Shown: positions 1 to 10,400 of the stretch, one piece after another
Layout of the letters: each line of letters opens with the position of its first letter
Numbering within the stretch: position 1 is the first letter of the stretch
Origin: CAWCOU01 sp963797335
GTDB taxonomy: Bacteria; Pseudomonadota; Gammaproteobacteria; JAURND01
Length of the DNA: 64,000 nt
Reading direction: 5' to 3'
Assembly: GCA_963797335.1 (NCBI GenBank)
Contig: CAWCOU010000006.1
Location: forward strand, 496,001-560,000
Made by a program: the position numbers and the translations under genes
The notes under the pieces: model-generated
Databases searched by the model: none
What the model was told of the DNA's origin: nothing
Seen by the model: the letters and a program-made list of their open reading frames with translations, nothing else

Positions 1-312
1 TGCACCTAATAATTTACTGGCAACTTTGTAGCCACCGCCACCGGTGGGGAATAATTCAATGACCTGATTATAGGCAATGGAAATTAAAAACACGGTTAAG
101 GCGGTCAATAAACCCAGGTAAATGGCCAGATGATAATGCGTGCCTAAGGCCAAAAAGGCTTCTTCGGGACCGTAGGATGAGGAGGATAACCCGTCGGCTC
201 CTAGACCTATCCAAGCTAAAAAAGCAATTAACGCAATATTTTTGCGAGTGCCTTTATCAAATGGGTCACGGGGTTTTCCAATAAAAATATCGCGAATTTT
301 TCTAAATGCCAT
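1..312 (-). CDS. APC-superfamily permease, N-terminal part (runs off the window)
   Basis: The reverse strand from the ATG at 312 reads 104 codons without a stop to the window edge. The product starts with a short basic, cytoplasmic segment containing IGKPRDPFDKGTRKN, followed by a hydrophobic segment with LGADGLSSSSYGPEEAFLAL and a second one around AIYLGLLTALTVFLISIAY, then FPTGGGGYKVASKLLG. The 'D-LSS-SYGPEE' and 'FPTGGGGY' signatures are typical of amino-acid/polyamine/cation (APC) permeases of the inner membrane. The substrate cannot be told from this part. It lies upstream of and in the same direction as nothing else visible; mutS is on the same strand with about 94 bp between. Confidence 0.7.
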   Translation of the reverse strand, partial: MAFRKIRDIFIGKPRDPFDKGTRKNIALIAFLAWIGLGADGLSSSSYGPEEAFLALGTHYHLAIYLGLLTALTVFLISIAYNQVIELFPTGGGGYKVASKLLGA

Positions 313-406
313 AGTGAAAAAATGCTCATAATTAAAAAATTAAGACGCTGACATTCCTGTTCAGCTTCCTGTATTTCACCGACGAACGTCGTCGACAAGC
401 AGGGTG

Positions 407-2995
407 CTATACTAACTTCTTTAATTCATAAATTTCTTCCAAAGCTTGTTTGGGAGTTAAGGCATCTGGGGATAATGCCTGCAATGCCGCTAACGCGGGG
501 TGTATTTTTTCGTGCTTAGGTAGTGACTTGGGTGTGGGTGCTTCTAGCACTGTCTCACCGCGACGCTGCTCCTGCTCTAGTTCTTGTAATTTTTGTTTGG
601 CTTTATGAATCACGCCCTCTGGCACCCCGGCCAGTTGCGCCACTTGCAAACCATAGCTTTGACTTGCAGGCCCTTCGTTGACGGTATGCATAAAAATAAT
701 TTGATTGTCGTGCTCTAAGGCATGTAAATGGACATTCGCGACATGTGGTAATAATTTAGATAATTGCGTTAATTCAAAATAATGGGTGGCGAATAATGTA
801 AAGGCACGGATCTTTTCCGCCAGCCAAATGCAGCACGCCCACGCCAGCGATAAGCCATCAAATGTACTGGTGCCACGACCCACTTCATCCATTAACACTA
901 GGCTTTGCGAAGTTGCATTGTGGAGGATGTTCGCCGTTTCGGTCATTTCCATCATAAATGTGGAACGACCATTGGCCAAATCATCACTAGCGCCGATGCG
1001 AGTGAAGATGCGATCGATAGGCCCTATTCTTACTTTCTTAGCTGGCACAAATCCACCCGTATAAGCCAACAACGCAATGATCGCCGTCTGACGCATGAAC
1101 GTCGATTTGCCGCCCATATTGGGTCCAGTGATTAACAACATGCAGCGTTGGGGGTGCAGGTGCACTGAATTGGCAATAAACGGCGAGTCGCTGACCTGCT
1201 CTACCACCAGATGTCGACCTTCTTCAATGTGTATTTCATTTTCGGTGGTAAATTCCGGCGGCGATAAATGTAGCGTCGTTGCGCGCTCTGCTAAATTGGC
1301 CAATACATCAAGTTCGGCCAGCGCTTCGGCTGTCGTTTGCAAAGCGGCAAGGTCGGTTATTAGACGATCCAGCAATAATTCATAGAGCAGTTTTTCTCTC
1401 GCCAAGGCGCGACTTTTGCTACTGAGAACTTTATCTTCAAAAGCGGTTAATTCGGCGGTGACAAATCGTTCGACATTTTTTAATGTTTGACGACGGATGT
1501 AATGTGCTGGCGCCTGTTCGGCCTGACCACGACTGATCTCGATGTAAAAACCATGGATCCGATTGTAGCCCACCTTTAAACTGGCAAGACCGGTTTGTTC
1601 TTTTTCTCGTAGTTCTAATTCAACTAAAAATTGTTCGCTATGTTCACTCAATTGGCGGTATTCATCCAATTCAGCATCGTAACCTGTCGCAATGACCCCG
1701 CCCTCTCTTAACACGGCGGGTGGATTTTCCACTATGGCTTGCTGTAATAATAAGGTTAATTCAGGGTAAACGCCGATTTGAGTTTTGATCTGCGTTAATC
1801 GATCGGCAACCAAGGATTGCAACCGTGCTTGCAATGGCGGAAGACACGCCAATGCTTGACGCAATTGCACCAAGTCACGAGGACGGGCCGAGCGTAAGGC
1901 GATGCGAGCCAAAATGCGTTCAATGTCACCGATACTGCGCAGTTGTTGGTGAATGGGTTGGTGTTGTACTTCCAGTAATAATGCGGTAATGGCTTGTTGT
2001 CTGATCAGTAAGATTTGCCGATCACGCAACGGCCTGGTCAACCAACGTCGTAAACTGCGACTGCCCATGGCGGTTGCTGTTTTATCGAGGATTTGAATTA
2101 AGCAGTGGTCGTGACCGCCGTTCAGATTGGTGAGTAACTCTAGGTTTTTCAAAGTGGCTGCGTCGAGAATGACGGCGTCTTCACATACTTCCACTTTGAT
2201 GGTCCGGATATGTGGTAAGGCCGAGCGTTGGGTGTAATTGACGTAATGCAGTAACCCACCGGCAGCCGCGAGCGCTAATGGCAGGTGTTGACAGCCAAAG
2301 CCTTGTAAATCGTTGGTTTGAAATTGCTGAGTTAACACTCTTTGCGCTCCATCCAATGTAAACTCCCAAGGCGGACGGCGGCGAAGGGTGGCGAGCGTAA
2401 TTTCGGTGCTTTGCGGAAAATCTTCACTAACCACAACTTCTGCTGGCTTTAAACGCTCCAACTGCGCTAACAAGGCTTCACGCCCTTTTAACTCCATAAT
2501 AGAAAAACGACCGCTGCTGATATCGAGGTAGGCTATGCCATAGTGATGCGGTGCATTACCCGCCTCGATGGCCATAAGAAGGTTATCGCAACGTTCATTG
2601 AGTAATACCTCATCCGAAACAGTGCCAGGGGTGATGATGCGACTGACTTGTCTTTCCATCGGCCCTTTGCCGGTGGGATCGCCCACCTGTTCACAGAGCA
2701 CGACTGATTCTCCTAACTGAACTAATCGAGCCAGGTAGCCTTCTAAGGCATGGTAAGGAACCCCGGCCATGGCGATGGGACGGCCACTACTCTGGCCGCG
2801 GGCGGTGAGGGTTATATTCAAGAGTCGTGAGGCTTTTTCCGCATCGGCGAAGAACAGTTCATAAAAGTCACCCATGCGGTAAAGCAATAACATGTCGGGA
2901 TATTGGGCTTTTATCCGCAGGTATTGCTGCATCACTGGGGTGTGACTGGAGAAGTCAAATTCGTGTTGGTTTTTTGTCGTTATATCCATGGTCAT
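407..2995 (-). CDS. mutS: DNA mismatch repair protein MutS
   Basis: 862 residues, the usual length for bacterial MutS. It recognises base mismatches and small loops and starts methyl-directed or nick-directed repair with MutL. The N-terminal mismatch-reading motif is visible as GDFYELFFADA (Phe-x-Glu type, near residue 43). The C-terminal ABC-type ATPase has a Walker A GPNMGGKST, then GASDDLANGRSTFMMEM and Walker B LVLMDEVGRGTSTFDG, followed by the helix-turn-helix ending in EIYELKKLV. The start ATG at 2995 is followed by a second ATG two codons later; the Shine-Dalgarno signal is weak. It looks intact, so a hypermutator state is not suggested by this gene. Confidence 0.97.
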   Translation of the reverse strand: MTMDITTKNQHEFDFSSHTPVMQQYLRIKAQYPDMLLLYRMGDFYELFFADAEKASRLLNITLTARGQSSGRPIAMAGVPYHALEGYLARLVQLGESVVLCEQVGDPTGKGPMERQVSRIITPGTVSDEVLLNERCDNLLMAIEAGNAPHHYGIAYLDISSGRFSIMELKGREALLAQLERLKPAEVVVSEDFPQSTEITLATLRRRPPWEFTLDGAQRVLTQQFQTNDLQGFGCQHLPLALAAAGGLLHYVNYTQRSALPHIRTIKVEVCEDAVILDAATLKNLELLTNLNGGHDHCLIQILDKTATAMGSRSLRRWLTRPLRDRQILLIRQQAITALLLEVQHQPIHQQLRSIGDIERILARIALRSARPRDLVQLRQALACLPPLQARLQSLVADRLTQIKTQIGVYPELTLLLQQAIVENPPAVLREGGVIATGYDAELDEYRQLSEHSEQFLVELELREKEQTGLASLKVGYNRIHGFYIEISRGQAEQAPAHYIRRQTLKNVERFVTAELTAFEDKVLSSKSRALAREKLLYELLLDRLITDLAALQTTAEALAELDVLANLAERATTLHLSPPEFTTENEIHIEEGRHLVVEQVSDSPFIANSVHLHPQRCMLLITGPNMGGKSTFMRQTAIIALLAYTGGFVPAKKVRIGPIDRIFTRIGASDDLANGRSTFMMEMTETANILHNATSQSLVLMDEVGRGTSTFDGLSLAWACCIWLAEKIRAFTLFATHYFELTQLSKLLPHVANVHLHALEHDNQIIFMHTVNEGPASQSYGLQVAQLAGVPEGVIHKAKQKLQELEQEQRRGETVLEAPTPKSLPKHEKIHPALAALQALSPDALTPKQALEEIYELKKLV

Positions 2996-3070
2996 GCGAC
3001 ATTCTAACTCTAACTGAAGGTAAGGGCTAGACTGCTATCCATATTGTGTGACCATTGAGGGTAGATTACC

Positions 3071-4057
3071 TCAGCTGAATACGTCCTCTATCCTGGTGGC
3101 GCTTAGGATGCGTTTGGCCCAGAGTGATAGTTGCTTGGTTTTAGCTTGTTGAATTAGTGCAGGGTATTGAGGTGGCAACTCATGGAATCGATACTTTAAT
3201 AATTGGAGCAACATAGCTGCTTCTCCGCGCTTTTCTCCGCGCTCTTCTCCGCGTTTGGTTCCTATTAGTATGCCTCTTTCAAAACCGACCCTTTCTGCAG
3301 TGCATATGTAGTTCACTTTTTTGCCCTCCTCAATTTTATTTATTTCTTCGATGAATTTTGCCATATATTTTTTTGGCAACCTAATTAGCCAATCAACTAA
3401 CTTATAAAGTCGTAAAAATTTCGATTTATCTGTGTATTTTTCATATAATTTACGTGTCAACTCTGTTTTGCCATGTAACCTTGCCTCGGGATTGCGCATC
3501 GTTTCCAGTGCTATCAGTTGCGCCAAAATAATGATGGCAAAAGAATTGTTCATCTTTTCTAATACTTCGCTCTGATTTTTGAAATCTACTATTTTGATCA
3601 CAAGATAGTGGATTTCCGTGCAGGTATTATAACACATTTCTTTGTAACGATCAGGTCGCCAACGAGGATTACTATCGATTAAAATAGCTACGCTAAGTAC
3701 AGGCATGCTATATCGATCTCGAATGCGATAACGATAGACCAGCATACGTTCTGGAAAAGCTTTCTCATATCCAGCTTGTATTTCCAGATGGCAGAGAATC
3801 CATTGGTCAATATTTTTGCTCCATACTTTAGTCAGTTTGTCTGCCAGTCGCTTACCCGTTTCAGAGTCATAGGTAATTTTTTCCAGCTCCTTATCCATAA
3901 ATTCAAAGCCTTTGCCCCAATTGATATCCTGAGAAACCGGCGCAAGACAACAGCCCATAAAATCCTGGAAATAATAGTTTAAAGCCTGTTTCCAGGGATT
4001 ATCCAGATCCAACCGGGTCTTTTCTTGTTTGCTAATGATGCTTTTTTTGGCAACCAT
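3071..4057 (-). CDS. Rpn/PD-(D/E)XK nuclease-like protein with C-terminal DUF4351
   Basis: About 328 residues from the ATG at 4057; a GTG one codon earlier is possible. Residues 50-230 resemble the Rpn family of recombination-promoting nuclease/putative transposase proteins: an acidic residue region FEFMDKELEK, then HLEIQAGYEKAFPERM with the Glu-x-Gln version of the nuclease core, and a following YRYRIRDRY. After a linker, a run GTKRGEERGEKRGE and AAMLLQLLKYRFHELPPQY match the DUF4351 tail that often follows these nucleases. Family members are mobile in copy number and frequently degraded; this one is uninterrupted. It stands alone between mutS and the assembly-line gene. The biological role of DUF4351 nucleases is not settled. 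Confidence 0.8.
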   Translation of the reverse strand: MVAKKSIISKQEKTRLDLDNPWKQALNYYFQDFMGCCLAPVSQDINWGKGFEFMDKELEKITYDSETGKRLADKLTKVWSKNIDQWILCHLEIQAGYEKAFPERMLVYRYRIRDRYSMPVLSVAILIDSNPRWRPDRYKEMCYNTCTEIHYLVIKIVDFKNQSEVLEKMNNSFAIIILAQLIALETMRNPEARLHGKTELTRKLYEKYTDKSKFLRLYKLVDWLIRLPKKYMAKFIEEINKIEEGKKVNYICTAERVGFERGILIGTKRGEERGEKRGEAAMLLQLLKYRFHELPPQYPALIQQAKTKQLSLWAKRILSATRIEDVFS

Positions 4058-4416
4058 CACTTCACCCCAAATAAATGAGTTACCAACGATAGTAACCTCT
4101 ACTGGGGGAATTGCAATACCGTATTTTTTATATTTCTGTGGATAAATTATTTTATATGAGGTAACATTAAAAAATATTTTCTAGCACAAATTCCGCGAGG
4201 AGGCTTATATAGCAGCGCTATAAAATGGGAAGTCCGTAAAATACCAACGATAAGGAACCCATATGATAATAACAATCCAACTCCCCCCAAAAAAATCAAT
4301 TAAATACGTTCATCACATCGCTACAAAGCATCATTGATGACAGCGCCTCATTTACGTATCGCCTTGTAAAAAATCAGCAACACTGATTATCTTTCCAGCC
4401 ACTCACTGAGGTGCTT
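4058..4416. other. Intergenic region upstream of the assembly-line gene
   Basis: About 360 bp between two divergent genes. I see no ORF. It holds a short hairpin TATAGC-AGC-GCTATA at about 4207-4221 and two copies of a TACCAACGATA motif (about 4081-4091 and 4240-4250), which could be regulator sites or chance. A Shine-Dalgarno GAGG at 4408-4411 precedes the chosen ATG at 4417. No clear -35/-10 pair stood out for either gene. Confidence 0.4.
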
Positions 4417-7400
4417 ATGCATTCTATTGCCAATATTGAATCTTGCCCTGCTCCTTCAAAATCATTACTGACCAATTTACATCATTTATTAGCCAAACTT
4501 ATTGGCATCGCACCTGAAGCAATCGATATGGATACCCCCTTACTGGAAACCGGTGCTGATTCTATCGTACTGCTGAGTGCCATTCGAGAAATGGAAAGCA
4601 ATTACGGCGTTAAAGTGTCTACTCAACAATTATTTGAAGAGTTAATTACACCCCGCTTACTGGCTGCTTATATTGAACAGCAATTGGCGGTATCAACTCG
4701 GGATGTCGAGCAAGAATCCACCCCTTTTTCATGTGGTTTAACTCCTCGCATTGCGCAAGAAAAGGCAACGACTGCTCATTCAACAGAACTTGCACAAATC
4801 AACCAGCGTTTAAATTTTTTAACTCAACAAATTGAATTTCTTTTGGCGGATAAAACACGCTTATCTCAGAATACCTTGGCTCCCCCACTTGAAAATCGCC
4901 ATTCGCTTGAAATGAAAAACCATACAGCAAGCCCAACCCTTGGCTGGCAAACGAAAAAAACGGATTCCAGTCAACGCAATTTAACGCAGCAGCAACAGCA
5001 GCATCTCCAGGGGTTAATACAAAGACTAACGCAACGCACCTGCTCTTCTAAAGAATACGCAGCACGTTACCAGAAATTATTGGCGGACAGTAAAGCCACT
5101 GTCGGTTTTCGTCTCTCTATCAAAGAACTGCTCTACCCCATCGTCGGTGAACGAACCCAAGGCGCTCGTTTATGGGATATCGATGGCAACGAATACCTGG
5201 ATATGACCATGGGCTTTGGCGTGCATTTATTTGGTTATCGCCCTGATTTTTTAAAAAAAACGCTGCAGGATTATGCACTAGCAGGACTAGGGATGGGCCC
5301 ACGTGCACCTTTAGTAGGAAAAGTGGCGGAATTGGTGAGTGAATTAACAGGTATGGAGCGAGTGGCGTTTACTAGTTCTGGAACCGAAGCGACGATGACT
5401 GCTTTGCGTATCGCTAGAGCTGCTACCGGCAAATCAAAATACGTGATTTTTAAAAACTCCTATCATGGTCATGCCGATTTCAGTTTAATTGAAGCACAAA
5501 CCAACAACACGGCTGGAATCAAAACAGCATTAACGCCTGGCATACCTGATAGCATGCTAGTGGAAGCATTGGTATTAGATTATGGTAGCGAAGAAGCTCT
5601 GAATATCATTGCTCAACACGGCGCAGAATTAGCAGCCGTAATGGTGGAGCCTATTCAAAGTCGCAACCCCGAACTACAGCCACGGGAATTTTTGCAACAA
5701 CTACGCGCGATCACTACTGAGCATAATATTGCCTTGATTTTTGATGAGATGTTAACTGGGTTTCGCCTACACCCGGGAGGCGCACAAGCCTGGTTCGGTG
5801 TTCGTTGCGATATGGCTACTTATGGCAAAATTGCCGGCGGCGGTATGCCAATTGGCATTATTGCCGGCTCTGCCCATTACTTGGATCGTGTTGATGGTGG
5901 TGAATGGCATTACCAGGATGACTCTTATCCCGCCGTCGAACGCACTTTTGTTGGCGGCACTTATTGCCAACATGACTTAGTGCTCGCTACCGCTTATGCC
6001 ATGCTACAGGAAATCAAACGTCAAGGCCCGCAATTACAACAAACCCTCAACGAAAAAACAGCACAGCTGGCTGCCACCTTAAATGAATTTTTTTCAAGCC
6101 ATCAATTACCCATTCGCATCGTCTATTGGGGGTCTTTATTTAAATTTTCGTTTAGTGCTAATTTGGATTTGTTGTTTTATCATCTACTGGAGAAAGGCGT
6201 TTACATTTGGGAATGGCGCAATTGTTTCCTCTCCACCGCCCATACCGATGCGGATATTGCCTATTTTATCACCGCCGTGAAGGAAAGCGTTGAAGCATTG
6301 CAGCAAGGCGGTTTTTTAGCAAGCTCCTCCCTTTTGGTGAATGCCAATAGCCCCGAATCCTTAAATTATTGGCAACGCCACCATCAAAAACCTGCCTTGC
6401 ATCGACCAACCACTATTACTCCTATAACAACTCATCCTCAAAAAAAACATGTTGATTTTAGTGTTTATTATTTTGGTCATTACGATGCCGAGTACAGCGC
6501 TGAGAAATACCAATTACTCTTTTCTAGCGTGCGTTTTGCCGATGAACACGGTTTTAAAGCGGCTTGGTTGCCCGAGCGCCATTTTCACCCTTTCGGAGGC
6601 TTTTCACCCAATCCAGCCGTATTATGCGCCGCGTTGGCACACGGAACTCAGCAAATTCAATTACGTGGCGGCAGTGTGGTATTGCCACTGCATCACCCCG
6701 TTCGCGTAGCTGAAGAATGGGCTGTGGTTGATAATCTTAGCAATGGTCGAGTCGGCATCGCTTTTGCATCGGGCTGGCATCCCCACGATTTTGTGTTTAA
6801 CCCCACACATTTTGGCAAACACCGCGAAATCACGCTTGAGGGAATAGTCACTGTGCAAAAACTTTGGCGTGGTGAAAGCTTAGATTTTATGGCTGGTGCT
6901 GGCAAAGTCGCGAATGTGAAGTTATTTCCGCAACCCATGCAAAAAGAATTGCCTGCCTGGTTGACGATTGTCAATAATCCAGAAACCTACCAGCAGGCTG
7001 GCAAGATGGGGATAGGAATACTGACCAATTTAATGGGGCAAACCATTCAAACACTGACAGAAAATATTGCCGTTTACCGTCAAGCATTAATAGAGCACGG
7101 CCACGCTAGCCTACGCGGCCATGTGACAGTGCTTTTGCATACCTTTGTCGGGGAGGATTTAGCCGAAGTGCGCCAAACAGCCAAAGCACCTTTTTGCCAT
7201 TATTTACAAACGACGCTGAGTTTGCTGAAAAATATAGCGCTCAGCCAAGGCATAACAGTGGATTGGGAAAATATCGATACCCACGACCGTGATTATTTGT
7301 TGGCGCGCGTTTATCAAGGTTATGTAGAGAACAGCGCTTTAATTGGCACACCCGAATCTTGCCGACCGATTGTGGAGCAATTGCTGGCCATAGGAGTTGA

Positions 7401-10400
7401 TGAAATTGCTTGCTTTTTAGATTTCGGTATTCCCACCGATGCGGTGATGGCCAGCCTACCTTTTTTAAACCATTTGAAGGATCAATACCGTAAAATGACT
7501 GAGCAACCCAGAGTCACACAGCCAACAGCACCCAAAAGCCTGAATATGCTTACAGATACCGCCATCTATTTTCCACTCACCGTAGCACAACAACAATTGT
7601 ATAGACTAGCCAATGAATACGATCAGCACCGAGGTTCATTGGCTTATCATATTGCAGTTGATCTGTATCTGCACGGGATTTTAAATGTTTCCGCCTTGCA
7701 GCAAGCAGTGCTAAAAGTAGTAGAACAACATGAAGCATTGCGCACCACTATCAGGCCAAATGGGTTACAACACTGTGTACATGCGCAAATGGATCTCAGT
7801 ATGTCATTCTTGGATTTTTCCGCACTATCACGGGAAGGGGCTGCAGTAAAGGTTCAAAACTGGCTAAGTGAAGATACTCAACAAGCATTTGATCTGGTCA
7901 ATGGGCCGTTGTGGCGACTCATGGTCATAAAAAAAGCCGAGCAAGAGCATGTGCTAGTCTTGACGATTCATCACATCATCAGTGACGGTTTTTCTGTCGG
8001 TATTTTTTTCGAAACATTACTATCGGAATACCAAGGTATTTGTCGGGGTGAAATCCCGGCGTCACCGGCTGCTATGTCTTTCCGAGAATTTGTGGCTACG
8101 GCACTTGAAGAAACGCAAACAAAGACTTATAGTAATCACACTTCCTTTTGGCTAGATAAGCTGAAACAGATACCGCCTCGAATTCTTTTACCTTTCGATT
8201 TTTCTCGTCCAACTTCACGCATTCACCGCGCCGATCGGCAGAGTTTTTCTCTAAACTCTGATTTTTGCCAAAAACTGCGCAAAATAGCAAGCCAGCAAAA
8301 ATGTACTTTGTTTACATTACTCGCGGCGATCTTTAGTGCCTTTTTAGCACGGATCAGCGGTCAGGATGAATTGCTATTAGTCACTCCTATAGCTAAGCGT
8401 ATCATCCCAAACTCCGAACAAGTGATTGGCTATTGTACCAATATCATGCCGTTACATTTTAGCATCGACTGCCATCACTCCTTCACTGCTTATTTACAAC
8501 AAGTGAAATCGACCATAGCCACTGCTTTAGCACATCCTAATTACGATTTTGCAGATATAATTTCCACGTTAGCCATCGACCCGTCGCAATTCCCGCTGAC
8601 AAATGTATTATTTAATTTGGATCGCTTTCAGCTTTCTGAGGTCGATGATTTAGAAATCACCTATGTTCCCCGAACTACTGCTTATATTGACAGTGATTTG
8701 TTCCTCAATGCAATTCAACATCCTCAGTCTTTGCAATTCGTTTTTACCTATAGCACTGAGTTATTTCATGCAGCTACTATAGCCACGTTATTACAGTCTT
8801 TTATGATCTTTTTAAATTCTCTCGAGGCTGACCCCAAACAGATTATCGCGACAATACCCTTAATTTCTGGAGAAACTGCGGATTATTTGCTAAATCAATG
8901 CAATGCAACTCGATGTGATTTTCCGCAACATCGCAGCCTACCTGAATTGTTTTACGAACAAGCGCAAAAAACGCCGAATGCTATTGCGATAAATTCTATT
9001 GATCGACAACTTTCCTATCAACAATTAGACGAACAGTCCAACCAATTAGCACATTACTTATTAACCATATTACCTAAACCGCATGCCACTGAAGCATCAA
9101 CTCCTGTATTAATCGGAATTGCCATGCCTTCCAGCGCTGATTTTATGATCGCTGTATTGGCCGTCATGAAAATCGGATTCGGATACGTGCCTTTTGAACA
9201 AACTTGCCCGTTGGAACGTGTAAAGTGGCAAGTGGCAGATGCAAAAATTTCTCTGATTTTGTCTTTGCATTCGCAAAAAAATCAGCTCAGTCAGTTGGAT
9301 CACACTCACATTATCTTTATCGACCAACTGCAATTACAAATCGTTAAACAGCCGATCGAAGCGCCGGTTTGTTCAGTCACTGGTAACACGCTGGCCTACG
9401 TCATCTATACTTCCGGCTCTACCGGTAAGCCCAAAGGGGTAATGGTGGAACATCAAGGCATAGTACGCTTAATTAAAAATAGCAATTTTATGGCTATTGA
9501 TTATGCCGATAACATTGCTCAAAGCAGTAATCTCGCTTTCGATACCAGTGTATTAGAGATATGGAGCGCTTTATTAAATGGCGCTAAACTAACTATTGTG
9601 CCAACTCCTATTTTGCTTGATGCAACAGAACTCGCTGCATTTATGATTAAGCACCATATCACTATTTTAATGCTAACTCCCGCTTTGTTTGATCATTATG
9701 TGCAAGTGCAACCGGACATGTTTAATCACTTGCGCTATTTAGTATTGGGTGGTGATGTTGTTTCATCGCAAAGTATAAAGACCTTATTTGCTTCAGGGGG
9801 CCAACCAGAGCATATTCTGAATGCGTATGGCCCCACTGAAAATACCGTAATGACCACCATTTTTGCCATTGATAAACCCTATTCACACAGAAGCATTCCC
9901 ATCGGCAAACCGCTTGCCAATAACAGTGTGTATGTGCTTGATCGTTTTATGCAACCTGTGCCAATGGGTGTTATGGGTGAATTATATATAGGCGGTGCCG
10001 GAGTGGCGCGCGGTTATTTAAATAATGTGGAACTGACAGCGAAGCAATTTGTGCCTAACCCTTTTATTGATACGGCTGATCACTTAGTACCCACATCTCC
10101 GATGCTCTACAAAACGGGGGATAGAGTGCGTTGGTTACCCGATGGTAATTTAGAATTTTTTGGGCGAATGGATTCTCAGGTGAAAATTAACGGCTTTCGT
10201 GTCGAGTTATCCGAAATCGAACATTATCTCGATCAACATCCAGCGATTTCACAGAGTTGTGTGCTAGTCGATGAGCAGCAAGGAGTTAAGCGCCTGGTTG
10301 CTTTTTATAGTGTGAAAGCAACCGCTGCCACCACTAATACCGATGTCGCTAAATTTCTAGCCACTAAATTACCGGGTTACAGTTTACCCAATCTGTATAT

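Noticed and set aside
5120..9333. Several minus-strand and plus-strand ORFs of 60-93 codons inside the assembly-line gene
   Set aside because: They overlap a continuous, domain-rich frame and have no ribosome sites or recognisable products.
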